The notes beneath the pieces were generated by a model. That model saw only the letters and a program-made list of their open reading frames with translations. It was not told the DNA's origin and made no database searches. A program made the position numbers and the translations under genes. A stretch of 64,000 bases of DNA from Paragordius varius (lineage: Eukaryota > Nematomorpha), in assembly GCA_964247055.1 (NCBI GenBank), contig OZ176055.1, forward strand, positions 7,936,001 through 8,000,000. The letters are read 5' to 3'. Below are positions 1-12,544 of the stretch, one piece after another (position 1 is the stretch's first letter; each line of letters begins with the position of its first letter).

Positions 1-609
1 CGCAATTATAGAATTTTTATTGAGAAAAATCACTTTTTTAAGTAAAAATATGCTTCGGTTTTTATCATACTCACCTGAAATTATCATCGCACAGCGTCCA
101 TAAATAACCTGATAAAATATGTATATAATGATAGGAAAATGTCAGGATTTTCATGGTGATTTTTGGTTTTGGCTCTCGAGTGATGTAGGAAAGTTATGAA
201 CACTGGTGAGAGGTCCATATCGGAAAATGTGCGCACTTTTGAATGAATTCGCTGAAAGCTAAAGGTTTTATTTAAAATTCCAAATATAGAATGAATTACA
301 TATTAAAACAAAGCAATATTTCCAAAAGTTTAAATTTATAGATGTCAGCTCCGCAAATCCCATTTTTATTCTTCTGAAATGGGCTTTGGCCGATACTAAT
401 TTTAATATGCTGAATATTTATATCACCTAAAAATATTAAAAAAATGCATATTTTTTTCAAAATTTAATTTTCACCAAAATTTTGTTCAGCGTTCAAACTT
501 TGAGGCATGAAAAGACATCATAAAAACACTTTTTCTATATAATTTGATGATACTAAACATTTCTATCACTTCAAAATTTTGATTAAAATTTTCGCTCTTC
601 AAATTCATA
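1..609. other. AT-rich stretch, no gene recognised
   Basis: No open frame with recognisable protein similarity and no clear repeat structure. Only short chance ORFs are present. Confidence 0.5.
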
Positions 610-1692
610 TTAACACTTGGATACAACATATTCATTTTAGTCCTTCGATTCAAATAGGGATAGTTAAATACCCCAGGCAAGTAATTGAAATCAGGGCAAA
701 ATTTTGCACTTATATAACTAACAAACCGAAATTTATAAAAAATTTTATTTAAAATACATAATATTACTTATTTTAATCTAAAACCGAAAGGTAAAAATAT
801 AGTCAACGTGACATGTGTGCAATGGTAAAATTGAGAAATAATACAAAATAAACCGCTTTTTCTATTTCCATCAATGTTAGTTGTAATTTAAATAAAAAAT
901 TATCTGTAATTTTACACTTAACACTTCTATTCAAATTGGGGTATCTAAATACCCCAAACAAAATTTAAATTAATATTTTTATAAAACTACTGAATGAAAC
1001 GGTCCCAATTTAAATTTATGCTTCTCTCTTAATAAGAATTATATAAATATGCCAAAATATCTAAATAAAATTTCGTTTTGAAAAAAAATGTTCCATGTCA
1101 AACTACTTCGACGCCATTTTTATTTTACAAAATTACAGAATATCGTCTTCATTTAATTTTAAGGCTAATTTTTGAAAAAGCATTTTATTATTATTTTTTG
1201 ATTTTGCAATAGCACACATGTTAAGTTGACTATATTATTACCTTTCGGTTTTAGCTTAAGTTATATCAAGTATTTTAGAATAAATTTTTTTATATATTTC
1301 GGTTTATTAATGCTATATAAGTGCAAAACTTTGCCATGGTTTCGATTGCCTCCATACTTTTTAAAGTATTTTATTTTAAACAGGCCTGGGCTATTTAACT
1401 ACCCCAATTAGAATCGAAAAACTAAAATGAATGTTGTATCCAAGTGTTAAAATTAAATGAGGACGATATTTTGCAAAGTTTTTTAAAATAAACACGGCGT
1501 CGAAGTAGTTTGACATGGAACTTTTTTTCAAAACAAAATTTTATTTAGATATTTTGGCATATTTATATAATTTATATTAGGATAGAAACATATATTTAAA
1601 TTGGGACCGTTTCCTTCAGTAGTTTTTTGAAAATCCTTAACTCAAATTCAGTCTGGGGTATTTAGATACCCCAATTTGAATCGAAGTGTTAA
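610..1692 (+). mobile_element. MITE family I, outer copy interrupted by a nested copy
   Basis: Non-autonomous DNA element bounded by TTAA (610-613 and 1689-1692). It begins CACTTGGATACAACA and ends with the same subterminal block seen in two other copies (8734-9304, 36623-37179): ATACCCCAATTTGAATCGA followed by AGTG. Without the nested insertion at 918-1450 it is about 550 bp. The TTAA flanks resemble piggyBac-type target duplication, but no transposase is encoded, so the family assignment is inference. Confidence 0.85.
918..1450 (-). mobile_element. MITE family I, nested inverted copy
   Basis: A second copy in opposite orientation sits inside the first. It is bounded by TTAA at 918-921 and 1447-1450. 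Its left end is the reverse complement of the right end of the outer copy (AACACTT, then ATTCAAATTGGGGTATC), and its right end carries the reversed left terminus (TGTATCCAAGTGTTAA). The outer copy resumes directly after the second TTAA, so a clean TTAA duplication is visible. Confidence 0.85.
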
Positions 1693-2150
1693 GTTAAAAA
1701 TTGTGTTTTTTCACAAAAATGCATCAAAATTTTTAGCCATACCATTCAAATTAAAACGAAGCGATAGAAATGGTTATCCTCCTGAAATCAATAGAGAAAG
1801 TGTTATAATATATAAGTGTTTCTATACCGTTTCCATCATGCCTAAAAATAGTATGAAGTACGTTTCAACAATATTTTGTAACAATTAAATTTTTTAAAAA
1901 ATATGCTTTTTTTAAAAAAATATTAATGTTTAATTTTAGCATATAATTAAAAATTTTATTGCGCACATCCGGCATTTTTGCGTTTATTTAAAAAGAATTA
2001 GCCAATTTTAGAAGAAAAAATTTGGGACTTTGGAGCCCTATCTAAAAATTAATATATTTAAATTTGTTTTCAGTAAAATAAATTTTATTGCGAAAAAGGC
2101 ATCCCGAAAGCGATTTTGCAGCATGCTAGAGACGTATTAAAGCAACCACA
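1693..2150. other. intergenic, nothing recognised
   Basis: AT-rich sequence between two repeats. A 70-codon chance ORF at 1676-1888 starts inside the MITE end and has no recognisable similarity. Confidence 0.4.
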
Positions 2151-2440
2151 ATCTATATATTTATAAAAATGGAATGCTGGCTTTGTGATCTGTTTCCGGA
2201 AAACCGGTGAACGCAATCAAATCCGAATATCAAAAAATATAATCATCAATGAATGTCCCGACAATAGCTTCGCCCTCTTTTTAAATTAGGCCCCCAGTTC
2301 GGGCCCACCCCGTGAAAAAACGGGTATTTTCCTATAACATAAGTCCATAAAAATCTTATGTTTGAGGCCTTTTTTCCGAAAACGTGTTGGACCATTCGAT
2401 TTCAAAATTGATTTTTTTTATTTTCGATTGCGCCGAACAT
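2151..2440. repeat. dispersed ~280-bp repeat, copy 1
   Basis: Closely related to 40342-40620. Shared blocks include GCTGGCTTTGTGATCTGTTT, CCGGAAAACCGGT, GTCCCGACAATAGCTTCGCC and AGGCCCCCAGTTCGGGCCCA. It is GC-richer than its surroundings and encodes nothing recognisable. It lies directly upstream of the ~300-bp tandem repeat and may be part of the same unit. Confidence 0.75.
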
Positions 2441-2449
2441 AGTCGGGTC

Positions 2450-3620
2450 GCTTTAGGCCCTCTTTTTACTCGCTCCCCCGTAAAATGCCATTTTTTTCAA
2501 AAAAACTTAAGTCTACAAAAATAATTTTAGAAGTCTATTTTTCCCACAGGGGATGAGACCGTAAAATTTAATGAGGATTCCAGATAATCCCTGTTAAAAG
2601 GAAAGTTTTCCCAAAGCTTTTTTTATGCCTGCCCCTGTGTTTGGTGCTACCCGCCAAAAACTGCGCCTCTATATGGAAATTGCGTTGTTTTGGAGCTGTT
2701 CAGTAAATCTATCAGGTGATATAAGATTAATAGGTGCTTAACATATTACCCGTAGTAAGGCAAAACATTAGGTCGTACGGTTTTTTATTAGCCGTTAATT
2801 AGGACCATCACGCCCTAAAAAATGCGCCACCATAGAATGATTTTTTTATTTTAAGGCAATTTTCCAAAAAGCATATGGAATAGGTGTTTTCCGTAAAAGG
2901 GCAAAAATTTTAATCAAGCGCATTTTTCGTATCAACCTCTGGGTAGGGAGATACCCGCTTAAAACTGCGCCATAGCTTGTTTAGTAGTTAATTTTCAAAC
3001 CTATTAGGCCACATAAGTTTAATAGGGGCCTGATATATTACCCATAAAATGGCAAAATTTATGTCGAGCGGTTTTTTTAAATTAGCCGTTAATTGGGGCC
3101 CTTTACGCCCTAAAAATGCGCTATCATTAAACTATTATTTAGTTCTGAAGCCATTCTTCCAAAAACTAGAACACAAGAAATAAATGACGATTCCAGGTAT
3201 TCCCCTATAAAGGCAAATTATCGAACGTCTTTTTTATATTTACCTCTGGATAGAGGGCTACGCCAACAACTGCGCCACTATCGAAATTGCGTTGTTTTGA
3301 AGCTATATAAGCTCATTAAAAGCTTGAAATATTACCCGTAACTAGATAAAATAGGTCAGGCGTATTATTAGCCGTTAATTTGGGCCTTTATGCCCTTAAA
3401 ATACACCTTATAACGATTATTTAGTGTTTAGGTATTTTTTTGAATAACCCAAAATAACTCATGAGACGATGGTATCAACGATGATTCCAAATATTTGCCT
3501 TATAAAGGCAAAGGATTTAACCCAGCGCTTTTTCCATATAGGTCTATAGGTAGGGGTCTACCGGTTTAAAACTGAGACGCCATAAAAAATGGCGTGGCTT
3601 TCTAGCTAAATTTCGAAAAA
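2450..3620. repeat. degenerate ~300-bp tandem repeat, about four units
   Basis: The same ordered blocks recur about every 300 bp: AAACTGCGCC-like blocks near 2665, 2960, 3265 and 3565; TTAGCCGTTAATT near 2790, 3085 and 3370; and GATTCCAG(G/A)TA followed by a TATAAAGGCAAA-like block near 2575, 3190 and 3485. Units are diverged. It looks like an old satellite or the tandemly repeated interior of a transposon. No coding frame is conserved. Confidence 0.75.
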
Positions 3621-5547
3621 CTTTAGAAGCCATATTCAGTTAAACACATTGGGAATTCGTATAAAATCATGTTTTCCTTTTAAAGAAACCACAAATGATT
3701 TACTTTTTATATCCCTTGATCCCAGCTGTGTGGACACAATTTTAAAATAAAACTTTTAACCATGATTTCGTAAAACAAAAATGTTAGAATAAATCCAATG
3801 ATAGTCAAATATTAACTTTAATAAGGGACATTTAAATAACAATTTTGAGTAAACAATATTTGAGCCTACTCAAAAACCCGTAAAAGAATTAATTAAAGAC
3901 ATACTTTTTATTAAATATGTTTTTTTATTAATTATTTATCTCCATTCTATTTATTGCAAATATTAAGAATTATCGGTGAGACTATGTCACAGCGTGACAC
4001 GGCAAGCTAGTTTTACTTTTTTTTACATTCATGCTGCATAAGGATTCTATCAGCATATAACTTTGATAAAAAAACTTTTTTATCATCAAATTTAAATATC
4101 TGTAAATATATCGCCAAGAATCAGATCAAATGAGATTTGATATAATATTTAGGATCCTAGTTAAAATTGGTGACTATGGGAAGCCTAATATTAAATGCAG
4201 TGTTTATCCTGTTATAAGTACTGTAAGAAACGGTTAATATATTTCCTAGATCTATAATTTAATTTGGGTTGAATTATAGAGGTTTAATTAGTTTTGCACA
4301 AAATATTTCTGACCGACACGGTCTGGTGTGTATAAATCTCGGATTTCTAAAGCGTTGCTTTTTTTTAAAATAATTTTATTAAAATCGATATCAATGATTC
4401 CGAAAGTTGGAAAACCTATTTTAAAATTTGATCATAACTTTAAAAATTGCATTTTTTTATCCTTTCTTAACCCGTTATTTTAGGTTTTCCCAACAAAAAA
4501 ATCTAAGCAATATAGTAAATACTTAAAAATGATGTAACTTTAATGTAAAATAGGTTTTTATCTAAATTTGATAATTTTATTATTGTTAATGTGGTTTATT
4601 ATGCAGCATAGTTTATACAATTACTTATAAAACCAAAATAATTTGGTTTTTTGTTTGAAAAACAGCCCATACACATATGGAATATCAATTATCTCTTTTG
4701 AATAACCCTCATCCCTCCAAATCGTGCAATAAACTTGATGAACTTTACAGAATATTCCAAAATACATTAAACCAAATTTATTTGCATATAGGCATCATCA
4801 AAAAAGGTAGTCAGTCTTCTGGATAGTTTTAGAATTCGAAAAATAAAATATTTTTATCGTTTTTTCTAAATCTCGCAGTAATCTCATCTTTAAATCAACC
4901 ATTTTTAAGTTCATTTCTAATTCCATATTTTATAGCAAAAACCAAATAATATAAAAAAACCATATTTGCCTTAATTGGGGTTTGGGGGATAGGGTTTAAA
5001 AACCATCTTTTTTTTCAAACAATAAAAATAATCTTTAAATATAATTTGGTTAAAATTGACCCATCAAATACATTATATATTTGAGTGTAAAATCTCTTTT
5101 TTATTATCAATATTATGATATCTCCATTATTTAATTTAATCTTAAGATTTATAGAAGAAAACCACAACATATCATTATGTGAAAAGATTATAAATTTTCC
5201 TGTCAATCATTTATTTTTATCTATAAAAAAAGAAAAATATAAAAAAATTCAATCAAAACCTCTGATGATGATAAAAAAATTATAAAATAAAATTACAAAA
5301 TATTCAAATTTTAAGATTTTGATAAAATCAATGAATTGCGTTTCGAATCGTTCGATTGAGAGGTTATAGGTTTTTTCAAGTTGATTGGAATTAAAACTAC
5401 AATAGATTCTCCACAGTGCAATGCAATGCAATACTTTTCTCAAATAAGTTTTCTGTCTAAATTATCAATCTACAATTTGAATCGCAAACAAAGTTAAAAA
5501 TTAATCATTTAATCAAGGACATATAAATATCGATATTTAATATATGC
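3621..5547. other. intergenic, no gene recognised
   Basis: AT-rich sequence downstream of the bHLH gene. The 63- and 64-codon ORFs around 5015-5443 have no recognisable similarity. Short palindromes (for example GTCACAGCGTGAC near 3985) are the only structure I noticed. Confidence 0.4.
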
Positions 5548-6870
5548 TCAATTTTTTAATGAAGTTAGAGGACATGAGATGTCGTTGGATTTGACCTTAT
5601 TGTCACTGCTTTTTGGTTCCTGTACTTTATGACAAGAATTACGAGATTTAGCCAATTGGCGATTATTATTATTTACATAATGATTTACGGTTTCATGACT
5701 TTTAGAGGTATTTGAGATAAAAGCCACATTCTTGTTATTACTATTAATCATATCAGTCCGGGCCAAAGTATTTTTTAGGGCACAAATATAGGCTATAGCG
5801 GTTCGTAACGTCTTAATTTTCGAGAGTTTTCGGTTATAACCGTGAAATTCGTAGGGTAGGACTTTGCGTAACTCTTCAAGGGCCACATTTAATTTATGCA
5901 TACGTCTTCGTTCTTGACCATTAGCTACGAGCCTTTTGTAACTCAATTCATTTTCTGACATGAATAATCCAGGTAGATCGGTATCTTGCATATCAACTTT
6001 GGCTGTTGTACCGATAAAGTTATTGGAGAAATCTAGTGGATAATTAGAGTGTTGACTTGTGGTTTGAAAAGATAAATTAAATTTGGATTGCTTTGATTTG
6101 AGTTTCGAAGGGTTATTTTTATGTGTATTTTGTCCAACTTCTGAATTTGTGGATTTTGTAGATTTTGTTATGCCTTCTGAAGAATGACTTTCTGATGTAC
6201 TTGAGTTAGTTTCATCCCTGTTTTTGGTACAATCAATTTTAATTTTTTGATCATTGTATAACGATGATATAGAGATTAGCTGAGGATAATAACTGAAATT
6301 TAAGGGTCCAACAGGATTATTGAGTGTTTGATATGAATAGTTTTCGTAATTGACTGTTGAAACACTTTACACGGCAAAACAAAGATATAAAATTAAATAA
6401 GAAGAAATTTATCAAGATTGTAAAATTTTTACAAAAAAAACTAAGCTAAATAAAATCTACCTCAGTTTGGATTCCGAGGAGTGTGGAAAGAAATGTTCCT
6501 TAGCGGTAATTTTGATAAACTCACCAAAAGTGGGAATCCCTAATAAATCGTTATTTTTTACATTATCGTGATTGCTTCTATGATTGGATGATGGGGTCTC
6601 CACATAATTTGTCATGTTCTCTAAATTTTGAATTAAGGATAAATTTTGTTGGTCAATAATTTGGTTCATGTCATTTTCCATTGATTCCCGTTTGAGTTGA
6701 TAGCTAGAATTGATTTTATTTTGTAAAGATAAATTTTCTAAGTTAGTCTTTGTTGATGAAATATTGGAAGAATTGTTATTTTTGTGTTTCTTGTTATTAA
6801 GGGTGTTAAAATTGGCCATTATATATTGGGTATCTTCTTCCATAGAGGTTATATATTCCGATTTTGTCAT
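5548..6870 (-). CDS. bHLH transcription factor, Atonal/Neurogenin-like
   Basis: Nuclear DNA-binding regulator that would bind E-boxes as a dimer. The model has two exons: 6461-6870 (ATG at 6870) and 5548-6364, joined across a 96-nt GT-AG intron, giving 408 residues. The bHLH domain lies near residues 281-337. Basic region ANGQERRRMHKLN keeps the E-box Glu and Arg residues, followed by LEELRKVLP, a loop, then KLSKIKTLRTAIAYICALK. KLSKI-TLR-A--YI is the signature of the Atonal/NeuroD/Neurogenin superfamily. The rest is Asn/Ser-rich and low-complexity. The exact subfamily (proneural versus others) cannot be set by eye. A start at 5991 would give only the C-terminal 147 residues, but the frame stays open upstream to the splice acceptor, favouring the longer form. 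Confidence 0.88.
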
Positions 6871-8030
6871 TTTTGTATCAATATTATATATAACGTTCTA
6901 AAAAAAGATTAATATTTTTATTCCCAAAAAAATTTTTGTAAATTTGAAAGTGTCGAAAATAACAGAACAGAAAGGGGAAAATAACTAAAAAAAGAAGTTA
7001 AAAAAAATATGTATAATAATTCATGAGTATGGCAAAAAAGAAAAGACACAATAATAATTCCTCATATAAAATTTGTGAAAAATGGGTATTCATATTCAAC
7101 AATTTATGCTACTTTAAAAAATAAAAAAAATAACGTTTCTATTTCGTTTTCACTTAAATAATTGAAAAATTAAAAAAATTTATTTTCTGGAATTGTATTT
7201 ATCGAATATTATTGTGCAATCGTATGTATGGCTTTTTTTTTGCTAAATATGACAAAAAGTCTAAGTAGTGTAATTGTTTTAAAGAAATATAAAAACTTTT
7301 ATGTTTTATTAATATATATAAAATTTGATTTGCCGCTTTTAATAGATAAAATCAATCATTCCATGTCATTAGGAGATGATTAAAATTTTTATGTTAAGGG
7401 ATTATTATAGATTTTATAGAATTAATGGATTTAAAAAGTTTTTTGACTCTTAAAATCAATGCTTATTATTTGATAAGTATAAAAAGTTGAAAGGCACCAA
7501 TGATTTAAAAAAATTCTCCTTTTCGATTTTTTAGATTATATAACATGGTCTTTTTTTATCAAAATGCCGCCGTTTTTGTTTTTCTTTCAACTCAAACACA
7601 AAACAAACTATTTGAGGAAAAAATTAGTATTTTAATAATTTACACTGCAAAAGCAGCACACTAATAATTTAGTCTACTCTCTATTTATCCTATTCGCCCC
7701 CTACATTATCCTTTAAAAAATTTACTAATTTGTACTTTTTTCTAATATTTGAATTATTATGTCGGTAAAATCGCCATGCATTTGTTTCATACACACAATG
7801 CTTGTTGCTAAATAAAGAGGTGTAAATAATTTTAAATTTTGATAGATACTTCCATTTAGTCAAAATACTCTGTTTTAAAAATTATTACAGATAACAATAT
7901 TGTATTTATCCTGAGTTTGAATTTGATTTGACGCTAAACATTAAAATTTAAAATAGGCATAAAACCGTCGTTAAGGGATTTTTTCGTAAGTGTACCCTCC
8001 TTTTTTATCTATTTTTTTGCGGGAGCATTT
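6871..8030. other. intergenic, upstream of bHLH gene
   Basis: Very AT-rich with no recognisable coding sequence. It would contain the bHLH promoter, but no specific element can be supported. Confidence 0.4.
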
Positions 8031-8280
8031 TACAGTAAAATTGAAATTATACGGACAAAATGTAAAAATATAAAAACAATTTTTTTTCAAAAACAACCAT
8101 ACTTTTTTAAACCTTAATTTATCCTATAAAAAACAGTTAATTACAATCGTAAAATACATAATTGATTCCAATCATTTCAATATTATACTTTTTAGTTTCA
8201 AACAATATGTTAAATTTTAAAAAACAAGATTAAAAAAGTATAGTTGTCTTATTGAAAAAAATATTTGTCTCTCGGAAATC
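8031..8280. mobile_element. MITE family III copy, degraded right end
   Basis: Begins ACAGTAAAATTGAAATTATA then CGGACAAAATG, the terminal block shared with 41269-41543. The right part contains the inverted block (AAGTATAGTTGTCTTATTG) but its last bases have diverged. Confidence 0.65.
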
Positions 8281-8733
8281 TCACATTTTTTCTCAGCCAA
8301 AATGGGCTAATTTCTGTAAAATACAAGTAATTGTTTGGCATCGCAGGATAAGATTTTTGTTTAATTTTATATTATAGCTTAAAACAAAAATCTTTAAAAA
8401 ACGTATATTGCTTTAAAATATATGGCAAAATTCAATTTTTTTTAAACATTCATTACATATTATTCTGCCGAGGAGAAGAGGCTTTGTACTCTAGTGCTTA
8501 AAGTAGATAACAAAGTACTGTTTTGAAAGTTGTTTTGGTTAAAATTTAATTATCAAACCCTCTTCTGTGTTAGATATAATTAGATAGATTTGCTGTTTTT
8601 TTCTAGAATCCCAAATTCAGATAGCTCTAACACTGAAAAGAATAGCTGATGTTAAAATATCAATTTACAATAAAATTGTATAAAAGCTTTCCGAAGATAG
8701 TTATTTAAATTTTTAAACTATACATTTATTTGT

Positions 8734-9304
8734 TTAACACTTGGATACAACACATTCATTCCAGTCCTTCGATTCAAATTGGTGTATTTAAATACCCCAG
8801 GCCTGTTTGAAATTAAATTCTATAAAAAGTTGGAATGAATCACATGGCAAAATTTTGCACTTATACAACATTAATAAACCGAAATATATAAAAATTTTAT
8901 TCAAACATACTTGACTTATTTTAAGCTAAAACCCAAAGGTAAAAATTTAGTCAATGTAACATATGTGCATTGGCTAAATTGAATAATAATACAAAATAAG
9001 CCACTCTTTCTATTTCTTTCAATGTTAGATGTGATTTATAAAAGAAACTAGCTTTGATTTTTACGGAATCAAATAAACACGATATGCAAAATTTTTGTAA
9101 AATAAAAATGGCGTCCAAGTAGTTTGACAGGGAACTTTTTTTTTCAAAACAAAATTTTGTTTAGATATTTTGGCTTTTTTATATAATTTTTATTAGGATA
9201 GAAGCTGAAATTTAAATTTAGACTGTTTTCAGTAGTTTTTTAGAAATGTTAATTTAAATTTAGTCTGGGGTATTTAGATACTCCAATTTGAATCGAAGTG
9301 TTAA
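8734..9304 (+). mobile_element. MITE family I copy
   Basis: Intact-looking 571-bp copy bounded by TTAA on both sides. It starts CACTTGGATACAACA and ends AATTTGAATCGAAGTG. The interior includes the block GGCGTCCAAGTAGTTTGACA shared with the other copies. No ORF. Confidence 0.85.
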
Positions 9305-10688
9305 TTGACGATTTAAAAATTATAAAAAGGGCGGCTTAAAAAGTTAGAGATAAGGATTTATTTACATTTTATATCGTTAAAAAAAATTTTTTGTATCACG
9401 CGTCCGAATCAAAAAAGAAATTTGAAAATTCCAATTGTAAAAACATTTTTTGAGATAATTTAAATGGCTTTGAGGTATAAACACCACAAGATCGTAAGCA
9501 CGATGGCAGCCATAACTTAGGATATTATAAACATTTTTTCATATTATAATGTTATTAACACCTCATTACTTTCAAATTTTTGTCCTAGCATACCCTTTTT
9601 GATATTTTATCCCAGAGCTCATTTAGCTCCAAAAGACGATTAAAACGAACAGATGATATTAGAACCAAAATTATTTTGGCTGGTTGAAAGCTTTTTTAAG
9701 TTAATTATTTACATTTTATATACAATACATTTATTTGCCTGTTGCATTGGCGCAAAAAAATTTATAGTAAAAATGGCGGAAAGTTTTAGAAGAAAATTTT
9801 TTACAATACATTTTTTAAAAAATATTTTTCATATAATGCGCCTAAAAGGCTAAAGATATTTTTAGATTCTGCTTAATTTCTTATTAAAATATTCGAATAT
9901 AAACTCGCTCTAGATAAAACTACCTAAAAAGGTAATGGACTGTTGAATTTATTTAACCAGATTTTATCTCTCTTTTATTCATTTTTTATGAAATATATTT
10001 CTATATTTAGCCTTAATTTTAAAACAAATTTTTATTATTATTTTTAATTGTTAAAACAACATTAAATTTTATAAATTTGTCTTTTCTATACCAAATAAGT
10101 TTCATAAATTTAGTCAAAATTCTATATTTATTAATAGTATATACTTTTTGTAAAGAAACAATCCAGAATAAGTTAATTCTCATGACACAATTCACTAAAG
10201 ATTTTATTTAGTCAAGCCCATTCAAATGAGTTTAAATTAATGGTTTATGAGCTAACATTGAAGAGCTATATTTAATAATGTGTAAAATTTAAAATAGTTT
10301 ATAATTTATTTTAAATACGATATTTTGTTATAGAACATTACTCAAAAGGTGGAAATAATTGCAAATGAGAAATTAAATCAAAAGCAACATTATATTCATG
10401 TATTTAAAAAAAATTTTTTTATGTGAGCGCATTTTTGTGCACTGTTATATCAAAAGTTTTTAAGGTTTATATATTTTAACATCTAAAATATATAATTTTT
10501 GCTATATAGAATTTACGGATTACAGAATACGATAAACCCTCTATAAATTATAATAATGTTTTATTCAATAACTTTTGCATTAAAATTATATTTTTTTAAT
10601 TATAATCCACGCTATGAATAAATTAGCTCTATCTTGAGCTGCTCACTATTTTCATCAGACTGAGGAAACTTTTTACAATAGGTTCAGC
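9305..10688. other. intergenic, upstream of squalene synthase
   Basis: AT-rich, no recognised gene. A 66-codon ORF at 9653-9853 has a hydrophobic stretch but no recognisable similarity or splice partners. Confidence 0.4.
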
Positions 10689-12513
10689 ATGTATAAGGTA
10701 ATGGAAAAGGTGGATTTTGTGGTTGAGTATTTACGGTTTAAACGACTGATGAAAGACCTAAATCAGCGCTATAAAAAAGTTTAAATCTAACCTAAATGAA
10801 ATATAGGATAATCTTTGTGATACAGCCCTAAAATGTCATGAGTTTTTGATAAAATTTAGTCGAAGCTTTGTAATAGTTATCCTTTCTCTCAATGCTGATT
10901 TAAGGTCTGTGTTTAAATATTATTACTAGTCATGCCGTATGCATTTATTATTTGGTTTTACGGGCCTTAGATACTATAGAGGATGATCCCACGATTGCAC
11001 TTTCCTTAAAATTACCTATGTTAAAAGATTTTTACACTCATTTAGAAGATCCTGATTGGAGTTTTATGGAAAGCAATGATAAAGACAAACAAGTGTTGGA
11101 AGAATTTTTTAACGTATTTATTTTTTATCATACATTTATAAATTCATATTAAAAAATAATATTGTTGCTCTAAAATTCCTAATTATAAAAAGATTAATAA
11201 CGGATGGACTCAGAGGTTTTTTTGTTATTTTTTTCATAAGAACATTTTATCTAAAAAATAAAATTTACTTTATTTGCCATGAATTTAAAATGGTATGAAT
11301 TGACTTTTTGATGAAATACTTAAAATCGGAATAAATTCAAATCCCACATTTTTAATAACAACAACAAAGGTCTCAAAAGAATTCATAAAATTTGATCCTG
11401 TGATTAAAGAAATAATCTCACACATTTGTCACGAAATGGGCGATGGAATGGCTGAGTTTTTGCAAAAACGCATCGTTACCATAGAGGAGTGGGAAAAAGT
11501 AGCTATCTTAATTAAATTTTTTATCACAATTATATTTTGATATACATATGTAATATTTCTAAATAATTTTTTTAATACAATATACATTATGATTTAAGGC
11601 GTAAAACAAAATCAAAGTTTTGTAGCATAAATTTATAACTAAAACTTAATTTAAATTAACTCAACAATATTTTAAGGGTTGGCAATTTGGCATATAATGA
11701 AAATAAATTGGAATTGTAGAGTTTAAGCGTAAAATATGTGTAAAGATTGTCAATTATTATCAATTCTAAATTCGCTCTATAATTTAATGTACACAATGCA
11801 TTTTTAAAGATAAAATTTCTTATTTAATTAATTTAGTTAAAAGTCACGTAAAACATGTGTACTCATATAAATAGCCGTCAAATGGCATTATTCCCTCAGA
11901 ATTATGTTTTCATCATGTTAGGTTTTTAAGTTATACTATTTTGCTGTTTTTTGATCAAATGACAAACTCGTCGTAGCTTAATTGTGACGGTTTAGAGTTG
12001 AGTTAATTTTTTTACATTTTACCTCTAATTGTAATTTTTCCTGTAGTATTGCTATTATGTGGCCGGTTTAGTGGGGCTTGGTTTAACGCGACTTTTTGTC
12101 ACCATATCTCACGAAAATGAAACGCTTTTACAAGATGAAAAACTGCCAATAGCTATGGGCTTATTCCTACAACAGACTAACATTATACGGGATATAAGGG
12201 AAGATACGTTGGACTCGAGACATTTCTGGCCCTTGCAAGTTTTTTTTTATTTTTCTTTCCTAATGAGTTAAACTTTTTTATATCACAATTAAACTTTTTT
12301 TAAAGTACTATTTTTTTACATATTTTTTTGTTAATAGTTACCATTATGTATAATACCATTTGGTGTATTGTTACACATAAATAGCTTTTTTTTAATTTTT
12401 GGTCTAAATAGATTTATGCTTTTTCAAATTTAGATTTGCTTTTTCGATTTTCTTAAGCATATCCAAATTTTTTTTGATTTGCAGTTGCATATTTTTCACA
12501 ACAAAAAAGTTTG

Positions 12514-12544
<31 letters not shown>

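Noticed and set aside
4629-4650. Palindrome AAACCAAAATAATTTGGTTT
   Set aside because: Short and AT-rich; such palindromes are expected by chance at this base composition.
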